Shown here: positions 13,501 to 26,100 of the stretch, piece by piece | How the letters are laid out: every line of letters starts with the position of its first letter | How positions within the stretch are numbered: position 1 is the stretch's first letter | NCBI GenBank assembly: GCA_030248065.1 | Contig: JASAMV010001839.1 | Coordinates: 1-64,000, forward strand | DNA from: Rhynchonema sp. JSB1_4 | Taxonomy: Eukaryota > Nematoda > Chromadorea > Monhysterida > Xyalidae | DNA length: 64,000 bases | Reading direction: 5' to 3' | Program-made: the position numbers and the translations under genes | Notes under the pieces: model-generated | The model's input: the letters and a program-made list of their open reading frames with translations, nothing else | What the model was told of the DNA's origin: nothing | The model's database searches: none

Positions 13501-15966
13501 GTACTCCTTTGTTGTTTCCAGAGTCTGAAATGTCGCTGCCCAATTCTATCGAATGTCAAAGTCGAGATGGTTTCGGCGACCAAACAGCGCACTGTGGGTG
13601 GTGTGGTAATCGAACAACTGTATTATAACACAAACTCTAGCGGAAACAGGGAGCCTAGGGTCAAATGGCCCCTGAAGAGCGGCTACAGTTTCGAAGGGAC
13701 GCACATTTTCACCATAATATAGTAAATTTCTAATTTCGCTGCCTCATGCATTTCTAGACGCAGGGAAAAGCAGGCAACAAGCACAACACATCGTCAACAA
13801 GCAGCTGGCTCGTGTGCGTTTTGAATGTTTCAGTCACACAAGCTCGGTGTATCACGGGAGTTTCCCTGCGTCTGTAAACATGCATGAGGCAGCGAGATTA
13901 GAAACTTACTATACACTTCAAAAGTACAAACGCTGCCAGTTTCACATCCATCATTCAAGTGAATAAGCCCGTAGAATTATGTCAGAAAAGTGACACAAAA
14001 ATGCCGGAGACGGCGGACTGTATCCCCAGCCAATGCTTTAATAAAACCAATTTAGCTAACTGCGATCTGATGTTTCAGGAACCACCCACCTCCAATTTCT
14101 CACTCATGTGCGCGTTGACCTTCTTGAACAATTGCAGAAAATCAACGGCTTCGAGTGGTAAATCAATACGGTTGCTTTTGTAGGTCGACATTGAGATTTC
14201 CTTGAAGCCACGCGTCCACTGGATTACTGAAATAAAGGGCAACAATGAACGTTAATTTAATAGTGAAATTTACGATACATCAGTAGTGTCGCCAGGGGAA
14301 CTGAGGGGCAGGTTAGCTCCCTGAATTTTCTGCCACGGTCGCAGGTATCCTGAGCGATTGGCCACGAGTGTCTGATCTTCAAAAAGTTGCGAAACTGGTA
14401 AAACTCGCCGTTTGCAAAAAAATGTTTGCTTCCGCAGGTACCCACTAAAATGTTGTTTCTTTTACCACAGAAAACAGATCTTCAATTTTCCTCACAAATA
14501 GGCACAACGTATTTTACGGGTAATGCAGGGGGTTCTGAACTTTTTGGGACCCCCAGCCGGGAAACTTCTTGTATCCTGAATTTTCAGGCGGGGGTATCCT
14601 GACCTTTTGACACACACACAGGGGCCGAATTAGTGCACCATGCGCTTTTAATTCGTATCTGATGTTGCACAAGCACAATATATAAGACAGGCCAACCTTG
14701 CGGCACATACACGACCATCATGCCACGTTGTATGCCGTAATGCGCCATCTGGAACGTGCTGGTGTTGCGACCGGTGCCGAAATTGCCATAAAGCACGATT
14801 CGCAAATGTGGCATGTCCGGGTGCACCTGATTGGCGTACGCAATACAGTCGAGCACGGGCCGACGGGCCATCAGCCAGCACGAGGTGAATGTGTGCAGCT
14901 GGAAATAAAGAACATCGCATGTTTGTTTGGTGACGATTTGATTGGAGATTGCGCTTCAGAAAGCTATCGACAGGCACAAGATTTGAAAGTTTCATAATTT
15001 GGTCTGGCATTGAAAGAATGAATCTAGCAGCGAAAACTTTAGCAAGGTCAGAAGCCGATACGTCCACCACACCACCCAAAAATGTTCTGGACCAGCAACC
15101 AAAATCAGCTGCCACACTTGATATCATCATGTTCATGTTCGGTTACACCTACACCCAAACAGATGATCCGAGAAAGAAACACAGCCAAGCTATACTTGCG
15201 GGCCGAAAAAAAAAACCGTTTTTTTTCCGAAAAAAAACCGAAAAAAAAACCGTTTTTTTTCCGAGGCCCGGAAAAATACGTTTTTATTTTTCCGGAAATT
15301 TTTCCAAGTGGCAGCTTTTGGAAAAAAAACCGTTTTTTTTCCAAAAATTTCCGAAATATTTTCAAAGGTTGCGAAAGGATGTTGTCAAAACCAATGTAAA
15401 TCGGTGCTAAACAGTTCAAAATGAGCACTTTTTAATCTCCAGGTGCATTTTTAGCCTGTTTCACGCCATTTCCAGACAAAATTTTCTCCAAAATAGGCGT
15501 TTTTGGACCATGGGTATCCTTAAGTACTGGAAAAATATTTGGAAAAAAACGGTTTTTTTTCCAAAAATATATTTTGCGGAAAAATACGCAAGTATAAGCC
15601 AAGCAACTCACATGTCTGCGCAATTGGTAGGGTCCCGTTGCAGTGGCCAATGCCAGCGCTTCAATCATATCAGGCGACATTTCATACCACTGGCATGCGT
15701 TTGCTGCTGTCAGGCTGGTCTGCAATTCAAAACAATCAAGCTAGAACTTGACAAGTGACAAAAAAAACGAGAGAAATTGTGCTATGCTTGTCAAAGCAAA
15801 ATTCAATAATTATGATAAGTTGACATTATCCCACCAGATCATCGGATCCATAAAAATACCGGGACCGCGGCTGCATCTGTGCACTGGACGTGCTGGCAAC
15901 TGAACGTTTGCACAATGAATCGACACTCGAACGAATGCAACGACGAAGGACACGTGATGACAGCAT
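10558..15966 (-). CDS. DAP3: DAP3 / mitochondrial small-subunit protein mS29
   Basis: mS29 is a P-loop protein of the mitochondrial ribosome small subunit. Ten exons, all phase-consistent, give about 422 residues (human is about 398): 15966-15835, 15719-15612, 14898-14697, 14226-14090, 13524-13441, 13359-13280, 13106-13028, 12948-12889, 11380-11273 and 10836-10558. Exon 1 starts MLSSRVLRRCIRSS, arginine-rich and acid-free, as expected of a mitochondrial presequence. Conserved blocks follow in family order: LMARRPVLD, the P-loop region LYGNFGTGRN, SNRIDLPLEAVDFL, GALFRELKR, LCHHLTRLISDDW, NGVVIASIRS, HAFDPFIALPTTNYS and the C-terminal TAGNPSLFEVYC. The P-loop reads GTGRN instead of GTGKT/S, and the Walker B acid is replaced (LLVTMNAANS). 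Transposons sit in introns 2, 4 and 8. The gene is downstream of DOHH on the same strand. Confidence 0.93.
11547..11868. mobile_element. MITE family M, copy 2 (DAP3 intron 8)
   Basis: Starts with ACTCATGAGACGAC and ends with GTCGTCTCATGAG followed by CTCGTGGCTGGACTATA. It is in the opposite orientation to the copy at 6788-7149. The left end looks shortened. Confidence 0.7.
11972..12485. mobile_element. hAT-like MITE with poly-T/A subterminal repeats
   Basis: Terminal inverted repeats CAGGGTTGGGCAAAAAACG and its complement are flanked by an exact 8-bp duplication ACTACCGT (11964-11971 and 12486-12493). The CAGGG start and 8-bp duplication are typical of hAT elements. Just inside each end are runs of T8A8CG-type tandem units. 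No transposase frame is present. It lies in DAP3 intron 8. Confidence 0.92.
13722..13909. mobile_element. TA-flanked palindromic MITE, family I copy 1
   Basis: Begins GTAAATTTCTAATTTCGC and ends with the near-complement, with TA on each side. The two halves are inverted copies around a short centre. It lies in DAP3 intron 4. A longer relative lies at 16810-17061 in the neighbouring gene. Confidence 0.85.
15191..15596. mobile_element. hAT-like MITE with A8CCGT8 repeats (DAP3 intron 2)
   Basis: Ends TATACTTGCG and CGCAAGTATA are flanked by an exact 8-bp duplication AGCCAAGC (15183-15190 and 15597-15604). The interior consists largely of AAAAAAAACCGTTTTTTTTCC-like units and related TTTCCGGAAA stretches. 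No coding capacity. Confidence 0.9.
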
Positions 15967-16297
15967 TGTTCGACAGTAACACCACGAGAAGATAGCGGAC
16001 TGCTTGTGCGGACTGAATTAATACTAGGAATTTAAGTGAATTCTCTAAAAAACCGAAAGATAAGCCCCAAAGGCTGAGGAATGAAATACACCTCGAATAC
16101 TATTCTCAGTTCAGGTGAACAGTTTAACAGTTTACTCTTTTGTAAGTGACTCCAAAATCAATCATAACAGTAACAGCAAAAAAGCTCAAATAAATTTGAA
16201 ATAAAATAAGAATCGCAATAGTATTCGGACCATAAAATTTGTGACAGGCGGGTGGTCCCGATAAACCGGTACATTTTCAGATCACAACACAAGCACA

Positions 16298-19200
16298 TCA
16301 TTTTGGCACTTTTTCAATGGTTGCATACTGAAATAACGGACTGTTCTCATAATCGCACACGTCCAGCGCTACTTCACAACTCTCCCGCACAATTTCAGCC
16401 GGGTCACTCAGAAAATTCTCCAAGATTTTTTGGCATTCGGGTGTTGCGATAGCGCCCAGAGCTTCGGCGCATTCGTGACGAACCTGAAAAGGGCTGGGCA
16501 TATTGGCGGGTGACTGTACGGTGTATGTGGGCGCAAGTTGATTGGATGGGCCCGGTATCAACCTTGGTGTCCACATTGGTACTTAGTCACAACAATAGTC
16601 TTTTGTATAACGAAAACCCGGCGGTAACCAAGTTTGATCCGAAATAATCCGAAATGTAATGCAAACGGATTAAGATAGCAACAGTAAGCGGTCAGAGAGG
16701 CCAAAGAATGTGAACAGATTATTGGAGATGTCATGTCGCTACAATAAGTTTTTGGAACGCAGCACGGCAGAACTATGTTTTATTCAAAAAAAATTATATC
16801 GTTCGTATAGTAAATTTCTAATTTCGCTGCCTCATGCATTCTTACAGACGCAGAGAAACTCCTGTTCGAAGTCGAAGCAGGCAACAAGCTCAACACACAG
16901 TGAACAAGCCACGCAGCTTGTGTGACTGAAACATTCGAAACGCACACGAGCCAGCTGCGTGGCTTGTTGACTGTGTGTTGAGCTTGTTGCCTGCTTCGAC
17001 TTCGAACGGGAGTTTCCCTGCGTCTGTAGGAATGCGTGAGGCAACGAAATTAGAAACTTACTACAGGACGTGAAACATTTCCCGTTCCACCTTATCAGAA
17101 TGCAAGTCGACATCGACAGGCAGAACAGTCAGTTGTGCTTCGTCGACTTTCAAAACTTGGAAAGTTTCTTTTCCTCTACCCTGTAACGCAACTAACCATA
17201 TTGTGTTCATTGGCGTCGGCCAAACGCGTGTGGAGATCATCGACCGCCAATTCATGTTGCAGTTGGCCAAGCACGTACGCGACCTCGTGACGAAACAAGG
17301 CGCTTTGCGAACAGTGAAGGGCTGGAGGGTGAAAAATGAACAATTATCTCGCGCACAAGTTTGATCATTTTAATTTTAGGTCGGATTCCATCGATAAAGA
17401 GAAAATTGAAAGCAATAAAATTGATCAAAAGACCGTTTGCTGGATAATTGGAAGTGAAACGCTGTCAACCATTCTTGTTAAGACGCCCACTAACTTTTAT
17501 TTATTTTTAATTTATTATTGTAATTTTTATTGAGCAAAATCGCGACAAATGTGATAGGAATGCGACAGGTCATTGTACGTTTCTGACGCAACGCGAGGTG
17601 AGCTATGCGTTTTAACGTGAAAACCACGAGCCGAGACGCGTGGCGCATTAGATCGAGAACATCACTTGCGCGAAAACACCAAATGTCGAAAACATCCAAT
17701 CAGGTGTCCCAAAAACACAGACGAGCTGTTTTCACGGTCACGCAGAACAAAACGATCGAAAACAAAAAAAAAACACGAAATCAAACCCACAATCGGCCAA
17801 ACATCTGACGGCGTAATCGGTGCCTAGATTCCTCAACGCGAACATCGCCCGGTATCGATCCCAGAGTGGTCGTTTTGCATCCAGCAGCGTTGAGCGAAGG
17901 GAGATGACGTCACGCGACTCATCAATTGTGCTTGGCGGTGTTGGGTCTGCGACGGACAAATAAACATTTACTGCAGTGATCTGCGAAATGGACAGGTAGT
18001 GCACCTTGTGCAGACATAGTTACGTGAGTTTCGCGATACGCTATTTTCAATCATCATAAAGGACATTCACAATATATGTAGATTGGTTAGGGCGCGTGTG
18101 TGTAGTCATATCGGGAACTGGATTTTTTCCACGGGACGGGGAGTAAATTTTATCGGGAACTGAATTTTTTTCCACGGGAAGTAAATTTTTTCTATGTTCA
18201 AGATTACGGCTCCAAGTTCCTGACATGACTACACGCACGCTGAGAACTGGGAACTTTTAAAACATTTTCAGCGTAAATTCCCACCAATCAGCGACCGAGA
18301 CCTGAGAGGCACAGAAAATCTTTTGTCATCACATCATAACTCGAGTGCAAAAGAAAAGTTCTCAGTATCCGTATCCGGTGTGCGGGTGGTCAAATCGGCA
18401 ACTGGGAACTGGAAACTTGGACAGAAGAAAATTTAGTCCACAGTTCCCGGCATGACTGCACAAGCCCTAATTTGGAAGTTAACGATGATGAGGATGAGAG
18501 TCGCGATAAACCAGCTACCCCGCATTTTTGAAGTCAATTGTAAATCCTGCTCATGATCAGGCGCACGGACTACACGAGATCACGGATCACTCCGTCAAAT
18601 GAACTGCTCAAGTTCACTAGATGATCATTGGATGAAATAATTTTTCAAAACTTCTGCTCGAGATTAAACATTCTGCGCGAACAGTAACACCTATCACCAT
18701 TCACCAAGACATTAACGTGCGCAAATAAAGTAATTGAAAAAAAACTGATAAACAGCCAAAAAGTCACCCACCAACAGAGGCGTATGGATTGAGCGATAAC
18801 TCCTGTTCATCTTCAGCCATTCGTCCGAAATACATGATTCTTTCGAGCGCCAATTGACACGATTCGGCTACTTCGATGGTTGAATCATTGATGTGCGACT
18901 GCAGAGTTGGTTGAGGGTCGAAAGTGGAGGATGGGCCGATCGCGCCCAGAGCTTCGGCTGCAATGATGGATGGGCGAAGGATAGAATGCGGCTTTTGTTC
19001 ACACAAATTGTTGGTGGAGATGATAAGCAAGAACGCAAGAAAACGGGCACAGCAGTTCTTCAACAATCGATACCGACTTGGAAAGTCGGAAATGTTCCGC
19101 GGTCGCTACAAGGCTAAACACTTTGTGACATGCAAGATGCAAACAATCACATGCTTCAAAAAATCGAAAAATTAAAATAACAACAATCATCAGAGAACAA

Positions 19201-19934
19201 CTCACTTCAGGACAAAAGCCTGAGAGTTCTAAAACTAAAAGTTCAGAAGCAAGAATGTGAAAGTACGTAAATGCGCTGCTGCAGTCAACCAACCAGCTTC
19301 ATGCCTGACGACAGGCGCATTGTCCAGCCCGGTCAATATTTGACACAAAAACGGTGCCGCCTGCGTGCGTTGCATTTGACCCAAACAATAGGCCATTTCG
19401 TGCAACAACAACTCCGAGCGTTCGCCAGAAAATGCGTCGATAATGGCCTGCATATGGGATGGTCAGGAAGAATTGGCTAAGCACACCGGCTCTGTGCCTA
19501 TTTCTTATTCTCAATTGAAGTAATAATAACAAACAAGATTTTCTGTGAAGCGTGGCGCTCAAGGTCAACCGTGAGAATGGGGTAGAAAACGGATTCCTTC
19601 ATAACTAACAACGTATTGCTTCTTCGCCAATTTTTTCTGAGCTGACAAGCACCAGTTCCGCACCGTTCTTCACTGGTAACATCCGCAATTAAACATTTCA
19701 CAGAGCGAAGCAAAACTGTCCAATTTGCTGATCGCATGCGTGACAGATTTCCAATTCGCACGAATCAGACAAGTAACCTGCAATCATCACTTCGAAACTA
19801 ACCTGCACCGAAGCTTCCGTGTCCAAATTCCGCAGCAGAAACAATGCTCTGAAACGTGCTTTCATCGGCTGAGACTGGTCACGCAAGACGCGCGCTATTT
19901 GTGTCACTCGGCTGTCGGACCGATCGACTTCCAT
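16298..19934 (-). CDS. DOHH: Deoxyhypusine hydroxylase
   Basis: DOHH is the di-iron HEAT-repeat enzyme that completes hypusine on eIF5A by hydroxylating deoxyhypusine. Six phase-consistent exons: 19934-19803, 19447-19294, 18957-18772, 17946-17803, 17321-17197 and 16483-16298. They give 308 residues (human is 302). The two four-repeat halves are visible. All four His-Glu iron-binding pairs are present: [27 protein letters not shown] (completed across a splice), [14 protein letters not shown] and [13 protein letters not shown]. The linker NPYASVDP is conserved, as is [10 protein letters not shown] in the second half. The start is the ATG of exon 1, giving [18 protein letters not shown] splice-acceptor-like TTTCCTATTAG lies about 10 bases upstream of it. 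The gene sits about 208 bp downstream of SKI8 and 331 bp upstream of DAP3. Confidence 0.96.
16810..17061. mobile_element. TA-flanked palindromic MITE, family I copy 2
   Basis: Same GTAAATTTCTAATTTCGC ends as the copy at 13722-13909, TA on both sides. It is an almost complete hairpin: the left arm (AAGTCGAAGCAGGCAACAAG and onward) is repeated inverted in the right arm. It lies in DOHH intron 5. Confidence 0.88.
18087..18470. mobile_element. Inverted-repeat element in DOHH intron 3
   Basis: Starts TTAGGGCGCGTGTGTGTAGT and ends with GTTCCCGGCATGACTGCACA and CCCTAA, an imperfect inverted repeat. The motif CGGGAACTG with a run of T and CCACGGGA recurs several times inside. I could not find a clean target duplication. 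Confidence 0.6.
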
Positions 19935-20082
19935 CGCAAAAAAACTAATAGGAAATTTGAAAAATGATACAGTCGATAACTTTAAGCATAAAAAATAACC
20001 CATCTCGATTATGAGCAGGTTGGGCATGTTGCAAAACACCCATTGGCTCAGGCGATAAAAAGTCAAAACAGCTCTCAAACAG

Positions 20083-20088
20083 TTTATT
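20083..20088 (-). terminator. Poly(A) signal of SKI8
   Basis: AATAAA on the minus strand, 55 bases after the SKI8 stop and about 150 bases before the DOHH start. It implies very short spacing between the end of one transcript and the start of the next. Confidence 0.6.
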
Positions 20089-20142
20089 CAAACAAGCAGC
20101 AAACAAAAACATAATGAAGCAACTGAACAACGTATGGAATAA

Positions 20143-23100
20143 TTACGGAATGTTGTAAACGATCATAGATTTATCTTCGGATACCGACAGTAGACGCTTG
20201 CCGTCGGCATTATAGCTGACACCCCAGACCTGGAAATGTTTCGGGAAAGTAATACATTTTCCCACATTATTTTCCGAAGCAAGTAGAGTTGGCTGTATGC
20301 TGTATACATCAAATAAAAGAAAAGAAGCAAATTTACCTGATCCTGATGTTCTTTGAACGTGTGCAGCACTTGGCGTTGAGCCATATCCCAAACGCGGACC
20401 GTGTGATCGGCGGAACTGAATATTTTAAAAACAAAAATAATTGATGAAAAAACAAATGGACACGTGCTCGATTATTGAAAGCGTGTATTTTTAAACGCCC
20501 TGCCCAAGTCCGGGTGCAACAAAATAGAAACTATGATGACAGACACAAATGCGTGTAACCTTCCACGAAAAAAAACGAGCACAAACCCAGAAGCAAATTG
20601 TCTGGTGGTTGGCGAGGCGTCAACATCCAACACCCAAGAACTATGACCGGGAAATGACGAGACGAGTTGGTGTGACGTTTCGTGACTAGAATTTAGGCTC
20701 TCGATCGGATAAAATCTTGAAAGTCAAAAAAAGAAAAGAAGTCAAATTTACGACGAACATATCGTGCACTTTTATATATTTGTCATCGGCGCCCGTGAGC
20801 AGCACTTGCGAGTCCGGCATGAATGTCATCGCACGCACAGCCATTGCGTGAGCTGCAAGGATGGCAAGTGGAATTTGACCACACGACGCAAATATATATA
20901 TAATAATTTCTGTTCTTGAAATACAAAATTGCTAAAAAAAACAACCAACACTCAAAGTTCTGGATCAATTGTTGCGTGTTCATGTCAAACAGATAAACGA
21001 TCCCTTCTTGGGAGGCGGCGGCAAGTAAATTACCAGCGGGAGTCTGAAATATTTTTGTAACTGGCATTCCATTATTTAGCTAGGTCATAATTTGGTCTGA
21101 TCAACAACTTACAAACGCCACGCTGAGTATGAACTTTCCGCCAGTATCCAACGTGTGAACTTTCTGACCATCGACAGCGTTGTAAATGCTCAATTTTCCA
21201 CCTGCAAAACGTCAATGTTTTACACTATACCAGTGGTGTCGTTGAGAAATCGAAATTTTCCCATACCCAGCCCAATTTTCGGGAAATTTCCCATACATAC
21301 CCCCAAAAATCAAAAATTTCCCATACCAGGGGGTTTCTCCAAAAACTCAAAAATTTCCCATACCCGAGGGTGGAGGTTTTGAAAAAATGGCCCCAAAAAT
21401 CTTCTAAATGTGCCAAAAATTGGTCTAAAAAGCGCTTAAAACAGAGTTTTCTTGCGGCAGCAAGCGATTTTTGACATTTTTGGACGAAAAATGGTCAATT
21501 TTTGTGCTTCTCTGGGTCAAAAAGTCATTTCTTAGGGGTGCTTGTTCCAAAAGTGAAAAATTTCCCATACCCCCGGCCGATTTCCCATACCCCATACTAG
21601 GGATCGGCGTCGGTCATGTAGACCGACACCGACACCGACACTTTTTTGGAAAGTACCGACACCGGCGAAAAAGCACGCCGACACCGACACCGACAGTGAA
21701 AAAATGACCGACACCGACACCGACAAAGTTTGCCTTTTTTAGCCCTAAAAACTTATTTTTAGACCTAAAATGCCTTTTTGGACAAAAACCGGTGTGTTGG
21801 TGTACTTCTCACCTGAAAAAAGAGGGATCAAATACCAAAACAAAAAACAATTATGAACTTTGTATGATAGGATAGGTCTGTCTCTTTGTCGCAGGAACAA
21901 ACAGGTTCTGTCCGCCTCTCACTCTCAGTGAAACATTCAACGTTGGAACGAACCGGATTTTTACCATGAGCGCAACTTTTGTTGTTCAGAATTTTGTGTT
22001 TTCATGTTTGAAGTGGTACAAAGGCATCGGCCACTATAAAAAGCGTCGCCGAAACCCCTCATTTTGTTAGCTAAACCTATTTCGAACCATTTTTGCATAT
22101 TTGCAGGCCTAAAATGGCGTCAAAAGAGACCGATTTTGATATTCTGAACCGACTAGGTTTTGCAAAGCTAGTCCGGGCGGACTCGCACGGCAAAGAAACG
22201 CAGGTCCAATGCAAAATTTGCGACAAGAAACTGGCCTATTCGAGAGGATCAAGCATCACAATTTCCCGTCACATTGTGACCAAGCACCCGACTGAATCAA
22301 AATTGTTCCTCGAGGCAAAGAAGAAACTGAAAATGGCGAAACGTGTTGTTCCCTCGTTTGTCGAAAATGGCGAAACGGTACTTATCAGCAGCACCGACAA
22401 GCACAATGTCTGAACAAGAATTCAGCCTGGCTGCCAGCATCTACACGAAGTACCGAAATCGCTTGAAACCAGACACTGCTGAAAAGTTGTTGTTCCTGAA
22501 GCGTATGCTACCCACGTGTCAATACTTGTACAATTGAGTGTATCTGATGTGATGGAGAATAATGATGTATCGGTGTCCTTCGCAAATAACTCGTGATTGA
22601 TATTTCTCATTCTGTTCGCATGTCTTTCCTTTAATCTGATTCCAAAAAAATTGTTCTCTTGTTGTGTTGCACTGCTGCAGAATTGAAACTGAACCGTGTA
22701 TGAGGAATTGGTCGTTCAAAACCTGCGCTTGGCGCTTTTTTATATGTTGTGGACAACTAAAGAACATAATCAGTACGAAATATATTTTTTTTCTAATAGT
22801 AGTTGGCTGCCGAAAAATTGGGGACCGACACTACCGACACCTGAAAAAAACCGACACTTTTGTGGACCGACACCGACACCGACATTAGTAGTGTCGGTAC
22901 CTACACCGACTTTTTTCCGACACCGACGCCGATCCCTACCCCATACCAGGGGGGTTACCCCCCCCCCCCAACCCCCCCCCCCCCAACGACACCACTGCAC
23001 TATACGTACATATTATCATGAAACAAGAACGCAACAGAAACAAAATAATACAAAAAATTATCGAAGAACGGGATGAAATAAACCAAACCAGCAGCGCCAG

Positions 23101-26100
23101 TAGCCAGCAGCTGTCCATCGGGCGAGAATTTGATTTGCCAAGAGTCCATGGGTGAGGCGTCGATTTCGCACTGCAGTTCGCCGTCGCTGTGCACGTTCCA
23201 AACCCGGATCTGGCACTCGGAACTCGATGTTGCTGCCACTGCAATCAATGTTGATTGACTCGATTGAATAGATGAGGTTGCGCAAGTAAACTGTTTGTAA
23301 AATTTCACCGGGCGTTCTATGCATCCGGTTGTTTTATGTGCACCACACTAAATATTCTGTGCAACGACAAACTTCTAATTTGGGGCAACTAACTGAGTAA
23401 CATGCAAAGGAAAATATAGTTTCATCTCATACTCGACCTTCCTGTCGGTCGACGTTTTCAGTTTTTTCCTTCAATCTTTTGTGGCAACAAAACAAACACC
23501 AAACAGCAAAACCAGACTAACATGTGGCATCGGCAGAGATGTCGGACGATATCACGCCGAGACTGTGGCCTTCTAGTTTCGTCGCACAGACTAGTCGCTT
23601 GTTGGGCTCATCCCTGCAAGAGGTCTGGTGCAACAAACGGACAAAAAACCAGACTTTGGATTCACATTCTCATCTCGACGTATGAAGCAGCAGCACCATG
23701 TTCGATGAAGACAACGGTAAGTGCAATTGAGTTTAGTTTTCAAATGACAGCAGTGCAGCGGTCTGGTGCGGTGGTTAGTTGTGTACAGTGTAGTGGCAGG
23801 CAGATGGTTGCAAGGTACCCTTGGGGGGGATGGATCCAGATGGTTGCAAGGTACCCCCCTACCCAGCCTCCGGGAGGTTGCAAGGTACCCCTGAGGTCCG
23901 AAAAAGGGTGTTTTTTGCATGCATTATACTGCAAATTTGGCCGAAGAATTGGTACTTTCTTGCATTTTGGTCGAAAATTTGCCTAAAATACCTATTATAT
24001 GGAGGTTTGCGCGCGGAGCGCGCGATTTTTGGGGTTTTGAGGTCGAAAAACACCTATTTTTGCCAATAAAAACCACAAATTGATGGTTGCAAGGTACCCT
24101 GCGGGGTGGTTGCAAGGTACCTACCCTTCCCCCCCATCCCCCCAAGGGGTGGTTGCAAGGTACCTACTCCTTGGGGGGGGAATCCCCCCCATCCCCCCCC
24201 ACCAACTAAAGTGTTTGTGTACCCACCCCTTTTTTCGGAGCGGCGGTTTAGTGTACTTTCCTGGGGTGGGAGGGAAGGGGGGAAGACTCAAATTCAAGAA
24301 AAAGTCACTTCTTAAGGCGGAAAGTTTGACCGATTTTTGCCCCTTTTTGGAAAAAATTATCCAAAAAGGGTATTTTGGCGACTTTTGACAACATTGATCT
24401 AAAAATTACCCATTTTACGCCTAAAAATGTCCGTTTTAGGCCTAAAAACGCCCATCTTACGCCTAAAATGCCTATTCTAAGCAAAAGTTGAGGCGGTTAG
24501 TGACCTGGCGCGGCGGTTAATGTACTGGTGTACCTTGGTCGCGGCGGTTAGTGTACCTTAGCTAGGGGGGACCCCTCACCCCAGGAACTGCACTGAATGA
24601 CAGTGATAAATCACCAACCATTTCCACAATTTTCCCAAACTGTCCAATCCGCCGGTCACAATCACATCATGCGTGCCATTTTCATCAGTCCGCTGTCGCC
24701 AGCTGCATGTCCATATCGCGTCATCGTGAGCTGAAATTGTGTGGGCAGCCGTGGAAATCCCATAGTGATGGCCGAATTGCGAGAAAACCGTATTTTATAT
24801 TTTGTGGGAAAGAAGCGAGAAACCCGAAGAATTTCCAGGGAATGAATTTCCAGTACAACAGGGTATCAAATCAAACAACAGAATTCCCTCCCGGACACTA
24901 GTGTCGTTGGTGGGTGGGCGGGGAAAGGGCCTTACCCCCCGGCATCCCGTATCTTAATTTTTTCACCCGCCAGGGGTATCCGGTATTTTTGAATTTCTGA
25001 TTTTTTGTCCATGGGTATCCTACCCTAAAATTAACCCCAAAATGACCGTTTTTTGCGCTTCCAACACCAATTTTGCTCAATTTTCCTAAAAAATGATCTT
25101 TTTTAAACACCCCCCGGGTATCCGAGATTTTTTATTTTGGGTATCCGGTATCCGAAAAGTTTGGATTTTGGGTGTCCGGTATCCTGACTTTTTGATTTCC
25201 CAACGGCACCACTGCTCCCGGACCGGAACACACCCCAAACAGGTGGTTAGGGAATTGGAAGAGCCTCCTCCTCCCTTTCAAGACAGTGCTGTGGTTGTGG
25301 CAACCAGAGGTCGCAATCGGGCCGGGTTTGGCCGGCCCGGCCCCGCCCGAGCCCCCAAATCTCCGGCCCGGCCCGGCCCGGCCCGACCCGTACCCCCAAA
25401 TCTCCGGCCCGGCCCGGCCCGAACCCCCAAATCTCCGGCCCGGCCCGGCCCGGCCCGAATTTTTGGCTCAGATTTTAACCCAATTTTTGTCATAATTTTT
25501 GCGATTTTTGAATCAATGTTTTTGTTGAAATTTCATTGTTTTCCATGAAAAAGTCGCCAGATAGACAATACCAATGGTGTGGCTGGGGCTGGGGGTCCCC
25601 CCTAGGTACAGTAGGTACTAGATGACGCGCCATCCTGGTACGGTACAGTAGGTAGGTCGCCGCCCCCCGGCTGGTACAGTAGGTTGCTATTTTTGGCTCA
25701 AAATGGTATAAAATCCATATTTTCATTCCAAATAATCGAAAAATTTTGAGGGTTTTAGAGTACATTTTCATCTAAACTTGAACATAAAAAATTTTGTTCC
25801 GCCTAGCTCGGCCGGTCGGTACAGTAGGTATGTTGATTTCAGGCCTTTCTGGTGGTACAGTAGGTTGATTGCACGCCTGGGTAGCCACACGACTGGACAA
25901 TACTGATCACTTACTTGCTGAATCCGTCCGAAATTTTAGTATTTTGGACAAAAAAACCCTACTTTTTTCAGTAAAATAAGTCACTTCAGAAGCTTCGGGC
26001 CGGACTGCCCGGCCCGGCCCGGCCCGACCCTCCAAATCTCCGGCCCGGCCCGGCCCGGCCCGAGCCAAAAGCCCAAAATCGCGGCCCGGCCCGGCTCGGC

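Larger units (their letters stand above)
21598..22938 (+). mobile_element. hAT transposon deletion derivative
   Basis: Terminal repeats TAGGGATCGGCGTCGGT / complement are flanked by an exact 8-bp duplication CCCCATAC (21590-21597 and 22939-22946). Arrays of the unit CCGACA lie just inside both ends. A TATAAAA box at about 22035 precedes the start codon of the BED-finger frame by roughly 78 bases. The element is 1,341 bp, too short for a full hAT transposase: the catalytic core is deleted. A copy of the host repeat at 37.6 kb shows the unoccupied site. Confidence 0.95.
21231..22997. mobile_element. hAT-like MITE family A, split by a hAT insertion
   Basis: Perfect terminal repeats CAGTGGTGTCGTTG / CAACGACACCACTG are flanked by an exact 8-bp duplication CACTATAC (21223-21230 and 22998-23005). 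The interior has repeated TTTCCCATACCC units. It is interrupted by the element at 21598-22938. Without that insertion it would be about 418 bp, close to the 423-bp copy at 37569-37991. It lies in SKI8 intron 4. Confidence 0.95.

Noticed and set aside
14648..15136. 162-residue minus-strand open frame
   Set aside because: It overlaps DAP3 exon 3 in the wrong frame; the frame with LMARRPVLD and the P-loop region is the real one.
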